From contig NBAZ01000015.1 of assembly GCA_002794735.1 (NCBI GenBank), positions 310,001 to 374,000 on the forward strand: 64,000 bases of DNA, written 5' to 3'. The stretch is from Pyrrhoderma lamaoense (taxonomy: Eukaryota; Basidiomycota; Agaricomycetes; Hymenochaetales; Hymenochaetaceae). The stretch's first letter is position 1. Each line of letters opens with the position of its first letter. Below are positions 11,154-23,460 of this stretch, piece after piece. The position numbers and the translations under genes are program-made. The notes below the pieces were generated by a model that worked only from the letters and a program-made list of their open reading frames with translations, ran no database searches and was not told the origin of the DNA.

Positions 11154-14100
11154 TCACTCTAGGTCTTCCCCAAGCATGTTAGCCAGCGCATCATTGCCTT
11201 CATCTGCATTGGCCTCGTACACAGCATAGGCAGTCTTCGCCTTTCCGCCTCCTTCTTCCTCGGTCTTGCTAGTTGCATCTGAAGAGGTCCAACCCTTAAC
11301 ACGATCGGCGAAGACCTCCGGACTACGATCAAGAAGAACATCAAGATCCTTATCACTCAGTACATTCATCTTCCCAGCTTCTGTATTTGGCACCACCTCA
11401 ATCTTCTCTCCTTCTAGTTTAAGTAGAGAAGCGGCTAGCTCAGCAAGGCTATCTTTATCCTTACCGATTTTTGTGACTAATGACCCCGGAACCTTGAACT
11501 TCCCTATATCATACTTAGTTCATTAAGATACATATATAAGAAAACGAAGACCTACCTTTTGCAATGACAAGAGCCTCCAATCTTCGTTTTTCATTGGCTC
11601 GTTGCATGATAGTACTTTCGATTGTATGTGCACTGACAAGACGGAAGATTAGGACAGGTTTTGTTTGCCCTATCCTATGCGCTCGATCCTGAGCTTGCAT
11701 GTCCATCTGTGGGTTCTTTGAAAATTGTCAATTTACGGTATATATACCATCAAAGGAAACACACCCAATCCTGATCGTAAAAAATCACCGTATCCGCGGC
11801 GGTAAGATTGATACCGAGTCCACCAGCACGAGTACTGAGAAGAAATAGACGAGGCGCTTCTGGATCGTCTCCACCTTCCTGAAAACGTCTCATTTCTTCT
11901 CGGCGCTCTATAGGACCATACTTGCCATCAATTCGACACAAATTCCAGTTTTTGGTTTCTGTTGCCCATGCCTATTGAATATTATTGATGATCAATTAGT
12001 GTCGTTCATTAATGCATACAAGGTACTTGCCTCGATGATATCAAGCATTGTAGTAAATTGACTGAAAATTAAAACTTTGTGACCACGCTTGAATAATTCG
12101 GTCAACAACCGATCCAAAATAAGCATTTTCCCGCTTGCTCCGACTAATTCCTCATTGATAACCTGATAATGGGTTTGGGGGTCGATAGGCCAGTCGAATA
12201 AGTATGGATGAGAGCAGACTTTGCGGAGCTGGACGACTACGTTTTGTAGATGTAGATTGTTCACTTGCATTTCTAGAAAAAGTTGGTCAGGTGCATGGAC
12301 CATGGAATTTTTGTAAGGCAAGCTCCAACGTACCTGCCTTCCGTTTATGATATTCACGGCCTTCTTTGAGCGCAGAGTCCTCCGCTTTGATTCTAGCATT
12401 CATTTCTTCCAATTCTCGTAGTTCTCCGGACTCCATTTTCCTGAAATACTCTTCATCGTCACCATCGACGTGATAGTTTCTTTTTGTCCCGCGTGTTCGA
12501 AGTTTTCTACCTTCGCTGAGCATTGCTCCTTTTCCTTCCTCTTCCGCTCGTTTTCAGCACCTTGTTCCCCTTCGGATTGGCTCTGCTTTTCGGCAACCAA
12601 AAATTGACGTAGGGTATTATTTAAAACAACCTCATATATTGTCTTTTGTTTCTCAGTCAAAGGGGCATACAAGACATATTCCTTCTTTGGAGGGAGGTTG
12701 AATTCGACATCGGCCTTTAGACGCCGAAGAAGAAACGGCTTGAGAATAGAATGTAGCGTTGAAACTAAGCTAGTGGTTCGATCTGAAGTCATGTTTGATT
12801 GCATGGTAGGGATATTAAACCTGTGCAGGAGGCAAGATCTATTGGACGAAAGAAGAAAGATAATCCGAGTACACATACCATTCCTGAAACGCATTTAGAT
12901 CCGAGAAAATATCGGGGAGAACGAAATTTAGCAGAGACCAGAGCTCTGCAAGGTTATTCTAGCTGATGATTAGTGTTTGTTGAGATGGACTTGCTCATGG
13001 GCTTACATGTAAAGGGGTACCCGTTAAAATCATACGCCCCGCACTTGGATATTTTTTTATTTCCTGCATGAGCTTACAATTCATATTTTTTAAACGATGG
13101 CCCTCATCTACAACAATAAATCCCCAATTATACTTCGCTAAGTGTTTCCTGTCTATCATTATGATGTCGTAAGTGGTGACTACTACAGGAAATTTGTTGA
13201 TTTCTCCGGTTTCCTCTTCTTCATTCCTTCTGCGACCATTACTTTTAGAGCTTCTATTTTCTAGTGAAGCCATCTCGTGCCGGACTTCTGCTCGAAATTC
13301 AGGTGTACCATGATACATCACCACTGGGATCTACAAGCGAGTTAATCACTATATCAAATCGGACTAAAACATAGAACTCACCTTGGGCGCAAATTTTTGA
13401 AATTCGTCAACCCAGTTGTGCAAGACACTCAAAGGACAAACAATAAGCAAAGGAGAAAGAGTGCGTTCGCGAAGTAAGGCGTAAAATGAGATTGTTTGAA
13501 GTGTCTACAAAAGATGCCGCCAGAGTTGAGCACTTCTATCAGCAAATGATATAAAAAGAGGCGTTCACCTTTCCTAGTCCCATTTCATCGGCTTTGATCT
13601 TATATATGAGATAGAGGTTTGTACAATTGAATCGTGGGGACTCACCAAGGATGCCAGAAATACCATTCTCCCACAAAGATGCCATCCATGCAACACCTTC
13701 AAGCTGGTAGTCCTTGAGTGTACCACCTGTCACAAGAGCGGGTTGGACGAACTGTCTTTCTTCTTCAGGTTCCTCTTTCCCCTCGGACTCTTCTTCACTC
13801 TCAACAGTTACTTTCATGCGTTTTCGACCTCGAATAGCCTTGGAACGACGGCTTTGTTTGGATTTGCTGCTTTTCTTTGACCTTGATTTCACTAGACTCA
13901 TCTGAGTATGGAGGATTTCCGAATATTTTGCAGACTTCTCAAGTAGATACTCAAGGCGGGTATAACGTTCTTCCTCCGTCTGTTTGAAAGATCAACTTCA
14001 CAAAAAGTACAAGAAACAAGACAACACACCATATCTTCAATGTATTTAGCTTCCTCACTGATTTTCAGTTTCATGTCCTACGACCAAAATCAGATGAATG

Positions 14101-14280
14101 AAATGGATGATTGGTTTGGCGAAACGTAGTATGGCTAACCTTTGTGCACTCTTCATTCACCGTTGAGTTTGAGTCTGAGTCTGCAGGTGGAGTTGTAGCC
14201 ACGGAGCTTGGTCTTGTGGAGTCAAGATAGTCAGTATCAGACATACTGCTCATAATTGATGACGAGGCGGGAATAGTCAT
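11154..14280 (-). CDS. SNF2-family chromatin remodeller, LSH/HELLS (yeast Irc5) type, one frameshift
   Basis: ATP-dependent DNA translocase of the lymphoid-specific-helicase branch; relatives support DNA methylation, recombination and genome stability. The start is the ATG at 14280. In order: a short acidic/Ser-rich N-terminus, a helical segment ([19 protein letters not shown]), a basic patch, [12 protein letters not shown], motif [10 protein letters not shown], motif II VVDEGH, LTGTPLHN, then the C-lobe with [17 protein letters not shown] and motif [14 protein letters not shown], and the LSH-type end [16 protein letters not shown]. The insert between lobes ([18 protein letters not shown]) is characteristic of LSH. 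Frame is lost at TTTT 12530-12533; one extra base joins [10 protein letters not shown] to [10 protein letters not shown]. Introns are numerous and otherwise keep frame. Function follows from the family; substrate specificity is not visible. Confidence 0.92.
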
Positions 14281-14703
14281 CAATGTACTAGTGTAGAACA
14301 GCGAGCAGAGCGCGTAATCTAACCCGAGACCTCACGCCGAAGAGGCTCGCGTGATCTTAACTCGCGCAATCGCCGCCCCTAAATATAGTGAAGCCACCAG
14401 ATATGGAATATCATCTTCCGAGTCTTCGTTTGAGAAGAGGCTGGCACAGGTAGTGATTTACCCTTTCTCCCCCAGTACATATACTATCAAGCCATGTTAT
14501 CATATGTCAAAATCCATTAATATATATATCCAAAGATAACGGCTACATTTAATATAGCTGTATGTTGATTACAATCAATATCTACAATCCGTATTTATCA
14601 GGGTTATTTCAGAGCTGAACCCTGAAGTTAGAGTTTCTAGGAGATACACTTAGATTTGTTGTGGACCGGAATACCCCCGTACTATTATTGTACATGTTCT
14701 GAG
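14281..14703. other. Intergenic
   Basis: Promoter side of the SNF2 gene and 3' side of the small unknown gene. No further gene was seen. Confidence 0.5.
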
Positions 14704-15162
14704 CTATACAAGCTTGGATATCGATCTCTTTGGAGAGATTAGTTGAATTAGAAGCACCCTCCAAGACAAGAACCCTGCCTTAACCAAGGTATCTATTGCG
14801 TCGTAGAACCAACTTTTGCAGTCGAATTCAAACTTTGATGCATTTGACTTGATAACCACGCCTTTAAGGACTTCTCCAATGCTCTTAATAAGCTCGGAGA
14901 CACCTGATCCCTTCCCGCTGAAATCTCCAATTCGATGAATGAGGATGACTTTTTTCGATTCCGTAAGAAGATACCCGTTTTTGTACTCGTATCTCCATGA
15001 ACCACTTCCGCCTCCACCTTGGGTAGCTTCGTTTGTACAATGAAATAGATGGCCTCCCTCCTTACCTGCATGCAGGTAAAGTGCATGATGGCAGGTTCCT
15101 ATGGAATTCCCTTTCGTTCCGTAGACAAGGGCATAAAGGAATTTCTCTTCGAGCGAGGCCAT
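14704..15162 (-). CDS. Small protein of unknown function
   Basis: A single-exon frame of 152 residues from a good ATG (MASLEEKFLYALVYGTKG) to the stop at 14704. The segment HHALYLHAGKEGGHLFHC followed by WRYEYKNG has the look of a small fungal globular family in which a substrate or ligand sits between conserved His/Cys residues. I do not recognise it with certainty. There is no signal peptide or membrane segment. A TATA-like box at 15231-15240 supports the start. The C-terminal SPKRSISKLV is unremarkable. Confidence 0.6.
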   Translation of the reverse strand: MASLEEKFLYALVYGTKGNSIGTCHHALYLHAGKEGGHLFHCTNEATQGGGGSGSWRYEYKNGYLLTESKKVILIHRIGDFSGKGSGVSELIKSIGEVLKGVVIKSNASKFEFDCKSWFYDAIDTLVKAGFLSWRVLLIQLISPKRSISKLV

Positions 15163-15230
15163 GATCTGTAAGGTGATTCGTCTATTAGTACTTTACTCCC
15201 ATGAGATACCGTATAGACATACCTTGAAGA

Positions 15231-15240
15231 TTTATATAAA
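15231..15240 (-). promoter_or_regulatory. TATA-like box of the 14704-15162 gene
   Basis: TTTATATAAA, its own reverse complement, lies 69-78 bases before the ATG on the minus strand. Confidence 0.4.
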
Positions 15241-18200
15241 GCTGAGATGTAGTAAAGATGAGAAAAAATGTGGGATAGAACTAGGATAAGATTTGACGAA
15301 GGAGATTCTCATCTACTTATATGTTTTCTGTACTAGTGGTTTACTTTATGAAGGGCCACCTAGCTATGAGGAGCCTTCTTAGATATGACAAGCTTCATGA
15401 GGTTCTGTTTCTTCTGTCAAAAGAAGAGGACTATATCGGCGGCCCTTTCTGGATTTGAGGTAAGGATGTTTACTTTTATTTCTTACTTCATTGTTTTGAT
15501 TGGTTCGTTTTTAATAACGCTTGGTAATCATGCCATAGAACCTTGATGCGAAAAACCACTTACACTTGCTCCTCAACCGGATAATGAAGTTAAGTCTGGT
15601 TGTTGCTACAACAAATGACATCTTTCTACTCCCTTTGGCCTCGACCACATACAGTTCATTCGAATACGTAAAGTCTTCAGGTGGCCCTTACTCAGATATT
15701 ATGGCCACACGTTTTATTACAAAGAAATATCATAAAGACACTTCGTGTCAGATGCCCAGAAGCTTATTTCGGTGTTTGCTCACAGAGATATAGTATCCCT
15801 TTGATAACCAAGAGACCAAACCTATGGTTGTGGTTTTGATAATTTCATGGAATAGTGTCAATGCCACGTATAGAAATGAAACCCTATGCTGTAAATTTTC
15901 AACAATTCTTTAATTATCATATCTTTTGAGTTTTTTCACTCCCATAACCAAGTTCTCGCACAGGGTTTCAAGAGAAATATTAATGCACTCTCGTATTCCA
16001 CGGACCAACTGTTAGTCTTATCCCGATCCTATGTGTATGTAATAATCTTCTCTTATCCCAAGAAGGATGGTTTATTATAAAACGCGGCTAACCCATAGAA
16101 TTATGATACTATTAATGAATTATGCCTTACAGCGGCTGTAGTCTCCTCTAGTCATGTTCTAGGTAATATAACGATCATGTTCTTCCGTAGCTTTGGTTAT
16201 TGAGAACAATGTACCAGTCTGAACCTCATTATTGAAATAAGCAACACGACACAGGTTGGCGGTACAATCAAAGCACTATAAAATGGCCTCTGATGATAAG
16301 ATATAATGTGGTTCGGCAGGTGGTATGAGAATGATGTTCATCACAACAAAACAACAGTGGACATAATGATACATCACAGTCGGAAGTTGAAACTCTGCTC
16401 AGAACTAGCACAACAGGATAGCCGCATTGTTTTCGTTGTATTCAATCTCTTTTGGACTCTACTCTTTATAGGATAGCTTACCCGTGTGACTTATTTGTGA
16501 ACTAAGTTTCCGTGTATCTTAATGAACAACAGAAAATTGCCAATCTGCTATAAGTAAGTATGATATGTTACAGTTTGTGACGAGCTAGACCTTGGTCCAT
16601 AATACCGAATGTGACGATTATGTTAATACCCAAATGCCCATTCGGTCGCAGTAGTCGCATAAAGATGATACATGATGTTACGCTGGCTTGACTAAGAAGA
16701 CAGTGAAAACGTACAAAACGGCGCCCGAACTGAAGCATAAAGTGCCCCAGAAACCCGAACGAGCCCTCGGTGTTACATTTTTTGCTAAGATGATGATGTT
16801 AGTCAGTAAGAGTCCAGAAAGAGGGCTAAACTGCTATATACGGTCACTTCCGCTTAATTTAAGATGCAAGTACCATGAAGTAAAGCAAATTAATTTGTAA
16901 TATATTTTTTTAATTACTTGTAACGGAGGGCGGGGACTATCCATTATACACTCTCCCGTTCATTAGTCTATAGTGGCAAGCTGAAGATTCTGACGACAGA
17001 TGCCAATTAGGTGACTATAAAGAGTCAGGCACACAGGAACAATTATGGAAAAGCTAAATTCAGAGTACACCTCTATTTACACATGTTCATAATCTCATGA
17101 TTTCTTTATCTAGATCCGGAGAAAACTTAAGCTTGTGCGCGCTTCTCATCGAGTAACGTCTGAGTAGTAAGAATAGGTCTTCGTTCTATCAGGAAGGATA
17201 TCAAAGCTTAGGGTGATGAAATATGGTCCGTGGAGACATATTTCTATGTCCAGAACAGAAACAGATTATATCAGTCTCCGATGTAAACAAAGCAGTTTAG
17301 CTTTTTCGGTGTACTATTCTAAAGCTGCAACTAGTTTGTTAATAAACGCCGAGGACCTGGAACCCCTATGAAGTTGGCCTACTTCTGTTAGATTTCCAAA
17401 AAAAGATGAAGTATCTACAAAGCGATAATGGTACTCCGCTGTCGTAGTCGTCACGTATCCTTTGATGGCCTAGCAAACTAATCGATATTTTATTACTTTC
17501 CGGAGTACAAGAGCTAAGTACCACCAGTACTGCTACTAGTGATCGACGATAATATTGAGATTAGAGTTTGTTACTCGTCCGCTTCCGCGATGAGTCGGGA
17601 AAATATTACTCACCCTAACTACTCGCGTAAGAGATTTTAATCAGTTGCCAGCCCTTGGTTTTTGCGTCAGTTCGTGATCGAGACATCCTCGGAGTTTGCT
17701 TCTAGTCTGAGTGGCCGATGTTCTGGTACTGCTTATTTTTGATATTTTGATCGACTATGGTCCACTGCCGAGAGGCAACTTGTTTTTTTTCTTGAGAATG
17801 AAAAAAAGGACTCCTAATATGTTTGAGCCATTCTTACGGGCTATCTCAAACTGAATTCTCTAAATAACCATTCTCTGCTGGTTTCTGTTTCCGTAATTAA
17901 CGCTGTTCTACAATTGCAACCGAAATGAATCTATTAATCCCACTCTGGTTCTTGTATGTATATCCCTTTGTTCCGCTCTTCATCTAGTATTAGTTTCTTC
18001 GACAATGTGCTGACCAGAACTGTATTTCGATCGAACTGGTCGGGTTTCTTTTAGCTAATGCCCTGATTAGTTCTTATCTCCTTTCAGAAGCTTTTTTTCC
18101 AGAAAGCAGCACAACCGATCCTTTAGGTCGGCGTCGGTCGCTTTTTATTATGTCCCTCAATGGACATTAAGCATCTCACAATATCTTTCATGACCTTTCC

Positions 18201-18461
18201 CCTCCGTCCACTGTGTAATTTTGGCCCCAGATCAGGGTCTAGCGTCGGGATTGAATTATTGACCCTTTTCAATTCATTGTCTGTCCAAGTCGAGAACACA
18301 TCCGCCTGCTTCGGCTCCTAGCCTCTTGACGACCGAAAGGCTCGTTCTCTTAATTGAATTGAAGCGCAACTGGCTAGGTCCCGGGGGTGCGCAGTAATTT
18401 TTCACTCTTTTTTCCCTTTAATACGGACTTGTACTGAAACAAAAAGTATTACATTTGACCG
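15241..18461. other. Gene-free stretch of about 3.2 kb upstream of the homeodomain gene
   Basis: Frames here are short and lack splice-compatible neighbours, protein-like composition or recognisable motifs. I found no tRNA-like cloverleaf, long repeat or transposon relic. It may be an extended regulatory region or hold a long non-coding transcript, but the sequence does not show which. Confidence 0.5.
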
Positions 18462-20411
18462 ATGCAGGTAATTAGCTCTATCCATTACGCAACTAACTGA
18501 CACCCCCGCGTATATATCACCAGGGAACGACAGGTTTAGCCTTTGGCTTACAATCATACCCCCTTTACGTTCTTACGCTCTTGCTATCAGATACCAATCG
18601 AACTGTCTTCTTCACCATCTCATCCTCAACAAACGCGTCGAAGACAGCGTAGCTCAGACCCATCACCTGAGTCTCGACCGCGGAAACGACGACGAGATCG
18701 TATGAGGCCGAGAGCAATATCCAAGCAGAGCAGGACAGATACGAGCACACGAGCCATGAAGGGCATGAGCAAGTACTTAGCCCGTCCCCATCTTTATCTG
18801 GTTCGTACGAATATGATGATGATGAAGATCAGGAAGAACAAGAGCGTGAGGTAGAGGGTATACCTCTTTCAGTCGAACAACCGGTCGCTGGGCCTTCAAC
18901 AGCTCCGAGTATCCTTGCGCCCCCACCCCAGAAACCTAAGCGCACTCGCCAGCTCACAACTCCACACCAAGCAGCAGTTCTGCATGCACTTCTTGCCCAA
19001 GTAGGCGAATCAAACTCATTAATTATCATCGTTAGTAATTTATTGCATATAGTCACGCTTCCCTACAACAGCTATGCGGGAGAACGTGGGCAAGCAGATT
19101 GGACTAAGTGCTCGCAAAGTGCAGGTGAGCTCAGGTGATTCAATAAAAGATATATCAGTCCTAACACTTTTTTTTGTTTTGTGTAAGGTTTGGTTTCAAG
19201 TAAGCAGCATGTCCGGCTAACATATAAGAATAGACCGTTCTGATTTTGTTGTTTATCTCCTAGAATCAACGTCAGAAGGCCAGAAAAGGTGCAAAGGAAG
19301 CTCAAACTTCTGCTACTACTGTCGCAACCGCTCCGTCTGCTTCGGGATCAGGACCTTCTCATTATGGGGCACAGTTGAATCTTCCGCATAGCCAACACAT
19401 ACTTCCTAGTTCTGGATTTAACGAAGGGCCTGAGAGGTTGTCTTCGGCACGCGGTGGAGTTGAGCCTACACTGACTCACTCCATTATTGCCATGCATCTA
19501 CCTTTCCTCCCCTCGCAGAGCGACACGAACAACCATCACCGTCTGTTCGTCGTCCGACTCGGTCATCTATAGAGAGTTTCACGACTATTGGGCTGTCCCC
19601 TCCACGAGTAACCCCATCCGATATTCGACTGATTGGCCCTGGTGTCCCAGGTGCAGCCGTAGCCCCAGGAAGCGACACATTCAGTTCGTCCTTACCTACT
19701 CATTCTCACGCATCTATGACCCATCCCCCTCTGTCACCTGAGCATCGCATACGACTTCCCCTGTTCATGAAGTCACTCCTTCGCGTGGACGCCCTGGAAC
19801 AACTTCATTTGAGCCCGAAAGATTTCACGAAGGCCGCCATGCTGTTCGTTTACCACCTTTACAATTCATCTCTGGCCCCAGCAAACCAGAGAAATGACTA
19901 CAGAAGGAGGAATATCTCCTCAGACTTCCTTCGACCCCCCTACAGAGCACAACTATCATCTTCCATGGACATACCATCACGAGTATCTGCTAGCGCAGTC
20001 TCGCCTTCTTCATTATCACCGCCGTTAATCCCACCGCCTTTCACACTCGAACCTAGTCCTGTTTGGCAACCAACCCGGACCGCCGCAGTGCCTCCAATTC
20101 GGCCACTTTCCTCAGCAGGAAGCTCAGGTATTCCCTCAGGAACAGGAACACGACCTCAACCTTCTCAGACTTCTGGTATGTCCAAATACGTTTTTTTATC
20201 TTCGTCTGAGAAATACTCACATTCAGGATCATATAAAGGGACGTTTAGAAGGCACTCTGAAGGCGGCGAAGTCCCTCTAGTCGAGGGTCGTATTCTTCCC
20301 ACTCCACGTTCTACACGATTTGACCCCGTCCGAAATACACTCGCAGAATCGTCCACCTTCTCTCCTGAATCACGCAGAAATTTTCCTCATTCCTCGGACG
20401 ACGACCTTTGA
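18462..20411 (+). CDS. Homeodomain transcription factor, with microexon and frame breaks
   Basis: A nuclear DNA-binding regulator. The homeodomain runs from PKRTRQLTTPHQAAVLHALL (exon ending 19000) through TAMRENVGKQIGLSARKVQ (19053-19124), VWFQ in a 12-base exon (19188-19199), to NQRQKARKGAKEA (from 19264). The WFQNQRQK recognition helix is intact. A basic segment RPRKRRRD precedes it (likely NLS) and an acidic stretch (YDDDEDQEEQERE) separates the two. The start is uncertain: ATGCAG at 18462-18467 spliced to 18591 would give an in-phase beginning; the frame at 18543 has no ATG. One base appears missing near 18700 and one near 19488-19500. The C-terminal half is Ser/Pro-rich and disordered, and its frame past 19740 is not secure. 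Not an HD1/HD2 mating-type gene by any sign I can see. Confidence 0.72.
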
Positions 20412-20819
20412 CGTAATCTGGATAACTCTAAAGCAGAAACAGAATTTTGTACTTTTATCATGGATACCCCCATTCAACTGTTTTTCTTTGTTTTGGCTAT
20501 TTTTTTCTCTCATTTTCTGGTCTTCTCAATCATTAACAGGAGACCTTATACGGGATACCAGGAAATCTAGTAGGACAATTACCCGATGGCTTATGCTACT
20601 ACATTTCAAACGCTTTGAAGTTGTATCTTTATAACCAATCAACATCATTCACTGAATACCCCCTTGCATCACGTTACTAAGTATAATACATAATTTACGA
20701 TCCTTAGGTATCAATGATCTTTATAAGTCGTAAAGCATTCTAGTCTATAATAGAACTAGGTTAATTATAATACACTATCTTCCTAACTCCTTGAATTTTG
20801 GAAGCTTGAGTATACTAAT
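20412..20819. other. Convergent 3' intergenic region
   Basis: Lies between the convergent homeodomain and RING genes. AT-rich, no coding frame. Confidence 0.5.
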
Positions 20820-23313
20820 TCAATCTCGACATTCACACGATGATGATTTATCGATTTGGTGCGTTAATTGAACAAGAGATTGCCTCTCCATTGCCAGCTT
20901 CCTCCTCAATTTAAGTCGCGATCGTAGTTTCTCCTCAAGCTGCGTTTCAATAGGATACTGAGGTTTGTCTATACTGTGACCCACAACATCTGAGCGCGGA
21001 ATATCAGAACACAGTGGAGCAGCAACAACCGATCTCGTGAGCTCAGCTTCTGAAGTCTGATTCGCCCTTTCCTTCTCAGATTCTAGACGCTCTAGAAGTC
21101 TAGAACGCATATTCTGGTTATTTGATTCCGGTAAGGGTTGTTCCGTCGTGGGTCGAAGGTTATCTTGCCTATGATTATTGCCGGAGATATCTGAGTTAGA
21201 TGTAAGCAAAGATGTACGCTCCCCAGATCTTGACAATAAATCGATGGAATCCGAGATTCTCGTCAAAAGAGAAGGAAGGTCTCCCACAGGTGTAATATCG
21301 CTTCGCGCATTACGTGTATCTACCAAGTCATCTCTCCCAACATCCCTCTTCAAGATTTCATTGACTTTATTACGTGGATTAAAGCTTGGATGTTTTGATT
21401 GTCCCGGTCCGCTGTTATCAGCACCTTTGAGGTGAGCTTGAGCGATCATGAGCGGGTTTCGATAACACTGTTTGTGACGGCCCGTGGCTGGAGAGGCTCG
21501 TTCAACGGATATATCATGACCCCGGATGGTAGGACCGCAAGGAGCGGGTTCTAAATGAAGCTTATAGCTTTCACTGATAGTTTTCGTCAAAGAAAGTCCG
21601 TTAGTTGAATCTGAATGCGAAATTTTGTCTTTTGAAACTGTCAAATAAGGCGTTTTTTGACCATTATCCACGTGATCAGAAACACCCGTTGCTAAGTCAT
21701 AAGCCGCCGAAGCGCTTCTATACTCCCGTTGTTTCCCTTTAGTGTTTTGCACCCCTAAATTTGAAAGAGACGAAGAGCCGGTATCGGAAATTAATAGATG
21801 AGAAATAGAGTTCGCCTGTAAGCTCATCCCTTTTGCTGTTGTCAAACCAGTAGCCTGGGCTCCTTGTGAGTGGCTCGCTCCATGTTCTGTGAAGTTTTGC
21901 ATCGTTGTCGTTGATGCTTGTAGCGACATAGTGCCTGGTTGAGTGAAATCAATAGGTGATTTAGCAGGAGTGCTTAAATTTGACCTAAAAAGGTCTGATC
22001 CGTCTGTTCGTGCAGAGCTTTGAGTATTTTGATTGCTTTCTACAGATGCATGTCGGCGCAGGGACATTTCATTAATCCTACGTAGCTCAGTTCCGGTCGT
22101 TGTAGTGCGCCCAATAGAGTAGCCAGTATCATTAAGTGGAATGTCATACTAATGAAAGAAGCGAAAATGTGTTATTATAGAAGCATGGCTTCTGGTAGGA
22201 AAAAAATATTTCACCTGCACATTTGCATCATAGGCAGAAAGGCTTTTGTACGGGGATCGGAGAAAACTGTATAGTTCTGTGAAGCGATGTCCTATGATCA
22301 GATTCCTTCTGTGTTTAAAGGAGCCGATCAAGATATTTACGATAAAGATGTTTTGAGAAATTAGCATTTACCGTGTATGAAGTGCTCAGCGTTTGGATAG
22401 CGATTTCCTTCACAATAGGGTATCTCCATATCTAATAGCTCGGCAAGTAGCTTAACCGCAGTTTCGGAACGAATATCAATTGCTTTCATTAACGAAAGTA
22501 TGAAGGTCGTCAGGAACTAAATTTATACATTGATATTGATGATAAAAGAAGTTAAACTCAGAAATAAAGCCCTACGATCTTCGTGTAAACTTACCTCAAT
22601 ATCAAGATTGGGCCAGATACGGAGCTCGCGGCGAATGAAGATCGTTGCTCTACTAACTTGGTCCTGGGACGAAGAGAACTGTACCGGCGTAGGAAATGGC
22701 CGATAGCGTGTAAATGTGTTAGATGCTACATACTGTAAAGATTACCCATTTAACTCTCCACAAACTCAGGTCGAGGAGCACTACATTTCTAGATGAGGAC
22801 TCACTTTTGCATAAAGGTGATTTTGGTATATCCACCTTCTTCTGTCTATAGCTCTTTCTAGTTCATCCGCAGCTTCTTGAGCCCTACGTTCTCGTCTCCC
22901 CCATCGACGACTTTGGGTATCTCTGCGGTAGTTCAGTATCCGATGTTCCGACGTCTGTTGAAGAGATAGAGGTGAAGTACTTCGGGTGGTAGATAGTACT
23001 TTTGGAAATCAAGGTTAGAGCGTATTTGGTGAATCAGATACGGTCCAAGCTCTCTTGTACAGAGAGGGCATCTTCTTGACTGCTCTAAGTGGGCATCACG
23101 TCATTATTCTCAATTACTGAGAAAGAGACAAAATACCATACCGGTCCAAGTGAGGAGGCATTCGAAACAGAACTCATGAGAGCATTCCGGAATGACTGTT
23201 CGGTCTAAGAGAAGATCCAAGCAGATGCAGCAGTGTTCCCCATCATTACCTTCACTTAAGTGGTCGGACCTTGTTTCGTCTTCAGTCGAAGGAGTAGCTA
23301 GGGGCATCGACAT
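20820..23313 (-). CDS. RING-finger protein, Topors-like E3 ligase, one frameshift
   Basis: Likely ubiquitin (or SUMO) ligase. The RING is split by an intron: CCICLDLLLDRTVIPECSHEFCFECLLTW, then RRCPLCTRELGPYLIHQIRS, a C3HC4 pattern. After it comes a basic helical region (RRWGRRERRAQEAADELERAI) and a conserved globular part ending in NVQYDIPLNDTGYSIG. The long last exon (from about 22149) is Ser-rich and disordered, with a basic coil near the end (RLKLRRKLAMERQ). Start ATG at 23313. A single base is missing at GGG 22984-22986: the family reading QKYYLPPRSTSPLS needs one more C. About 720 residues. The call rests on the RING type and following YLIHQIRS context; human Topors has no other visible counterpart here. 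Confidence 0.8.
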
Positions 23314-23460
23314 AGTGTCTTATTATCAAGTAAGTATATTCTATTGACGCACACATGACCACAGTTAGCAGAGTGACAAGATAGCCGTGACATCAATTTG
23401 TGTAACGCAACTGAGTTAGGCAACGCAAATCAACTCTTGAAGCGTGACCACGACATTCTA
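23314..23460. promoter_or_regulatory. Shared bidirectional promoter region (RING / bromodomain genes)
   Basis: Only 147 bases separate the two divergent start codons, so both 5' UTRs and core promoters must share this stretch. No clear TATA box is present. Confidence 0.6.

Noticed and set aside
15566..16900. Small + strand frames of 60-75 codons
   Set aside because: No homology-like motif, no splice partners and random composition.
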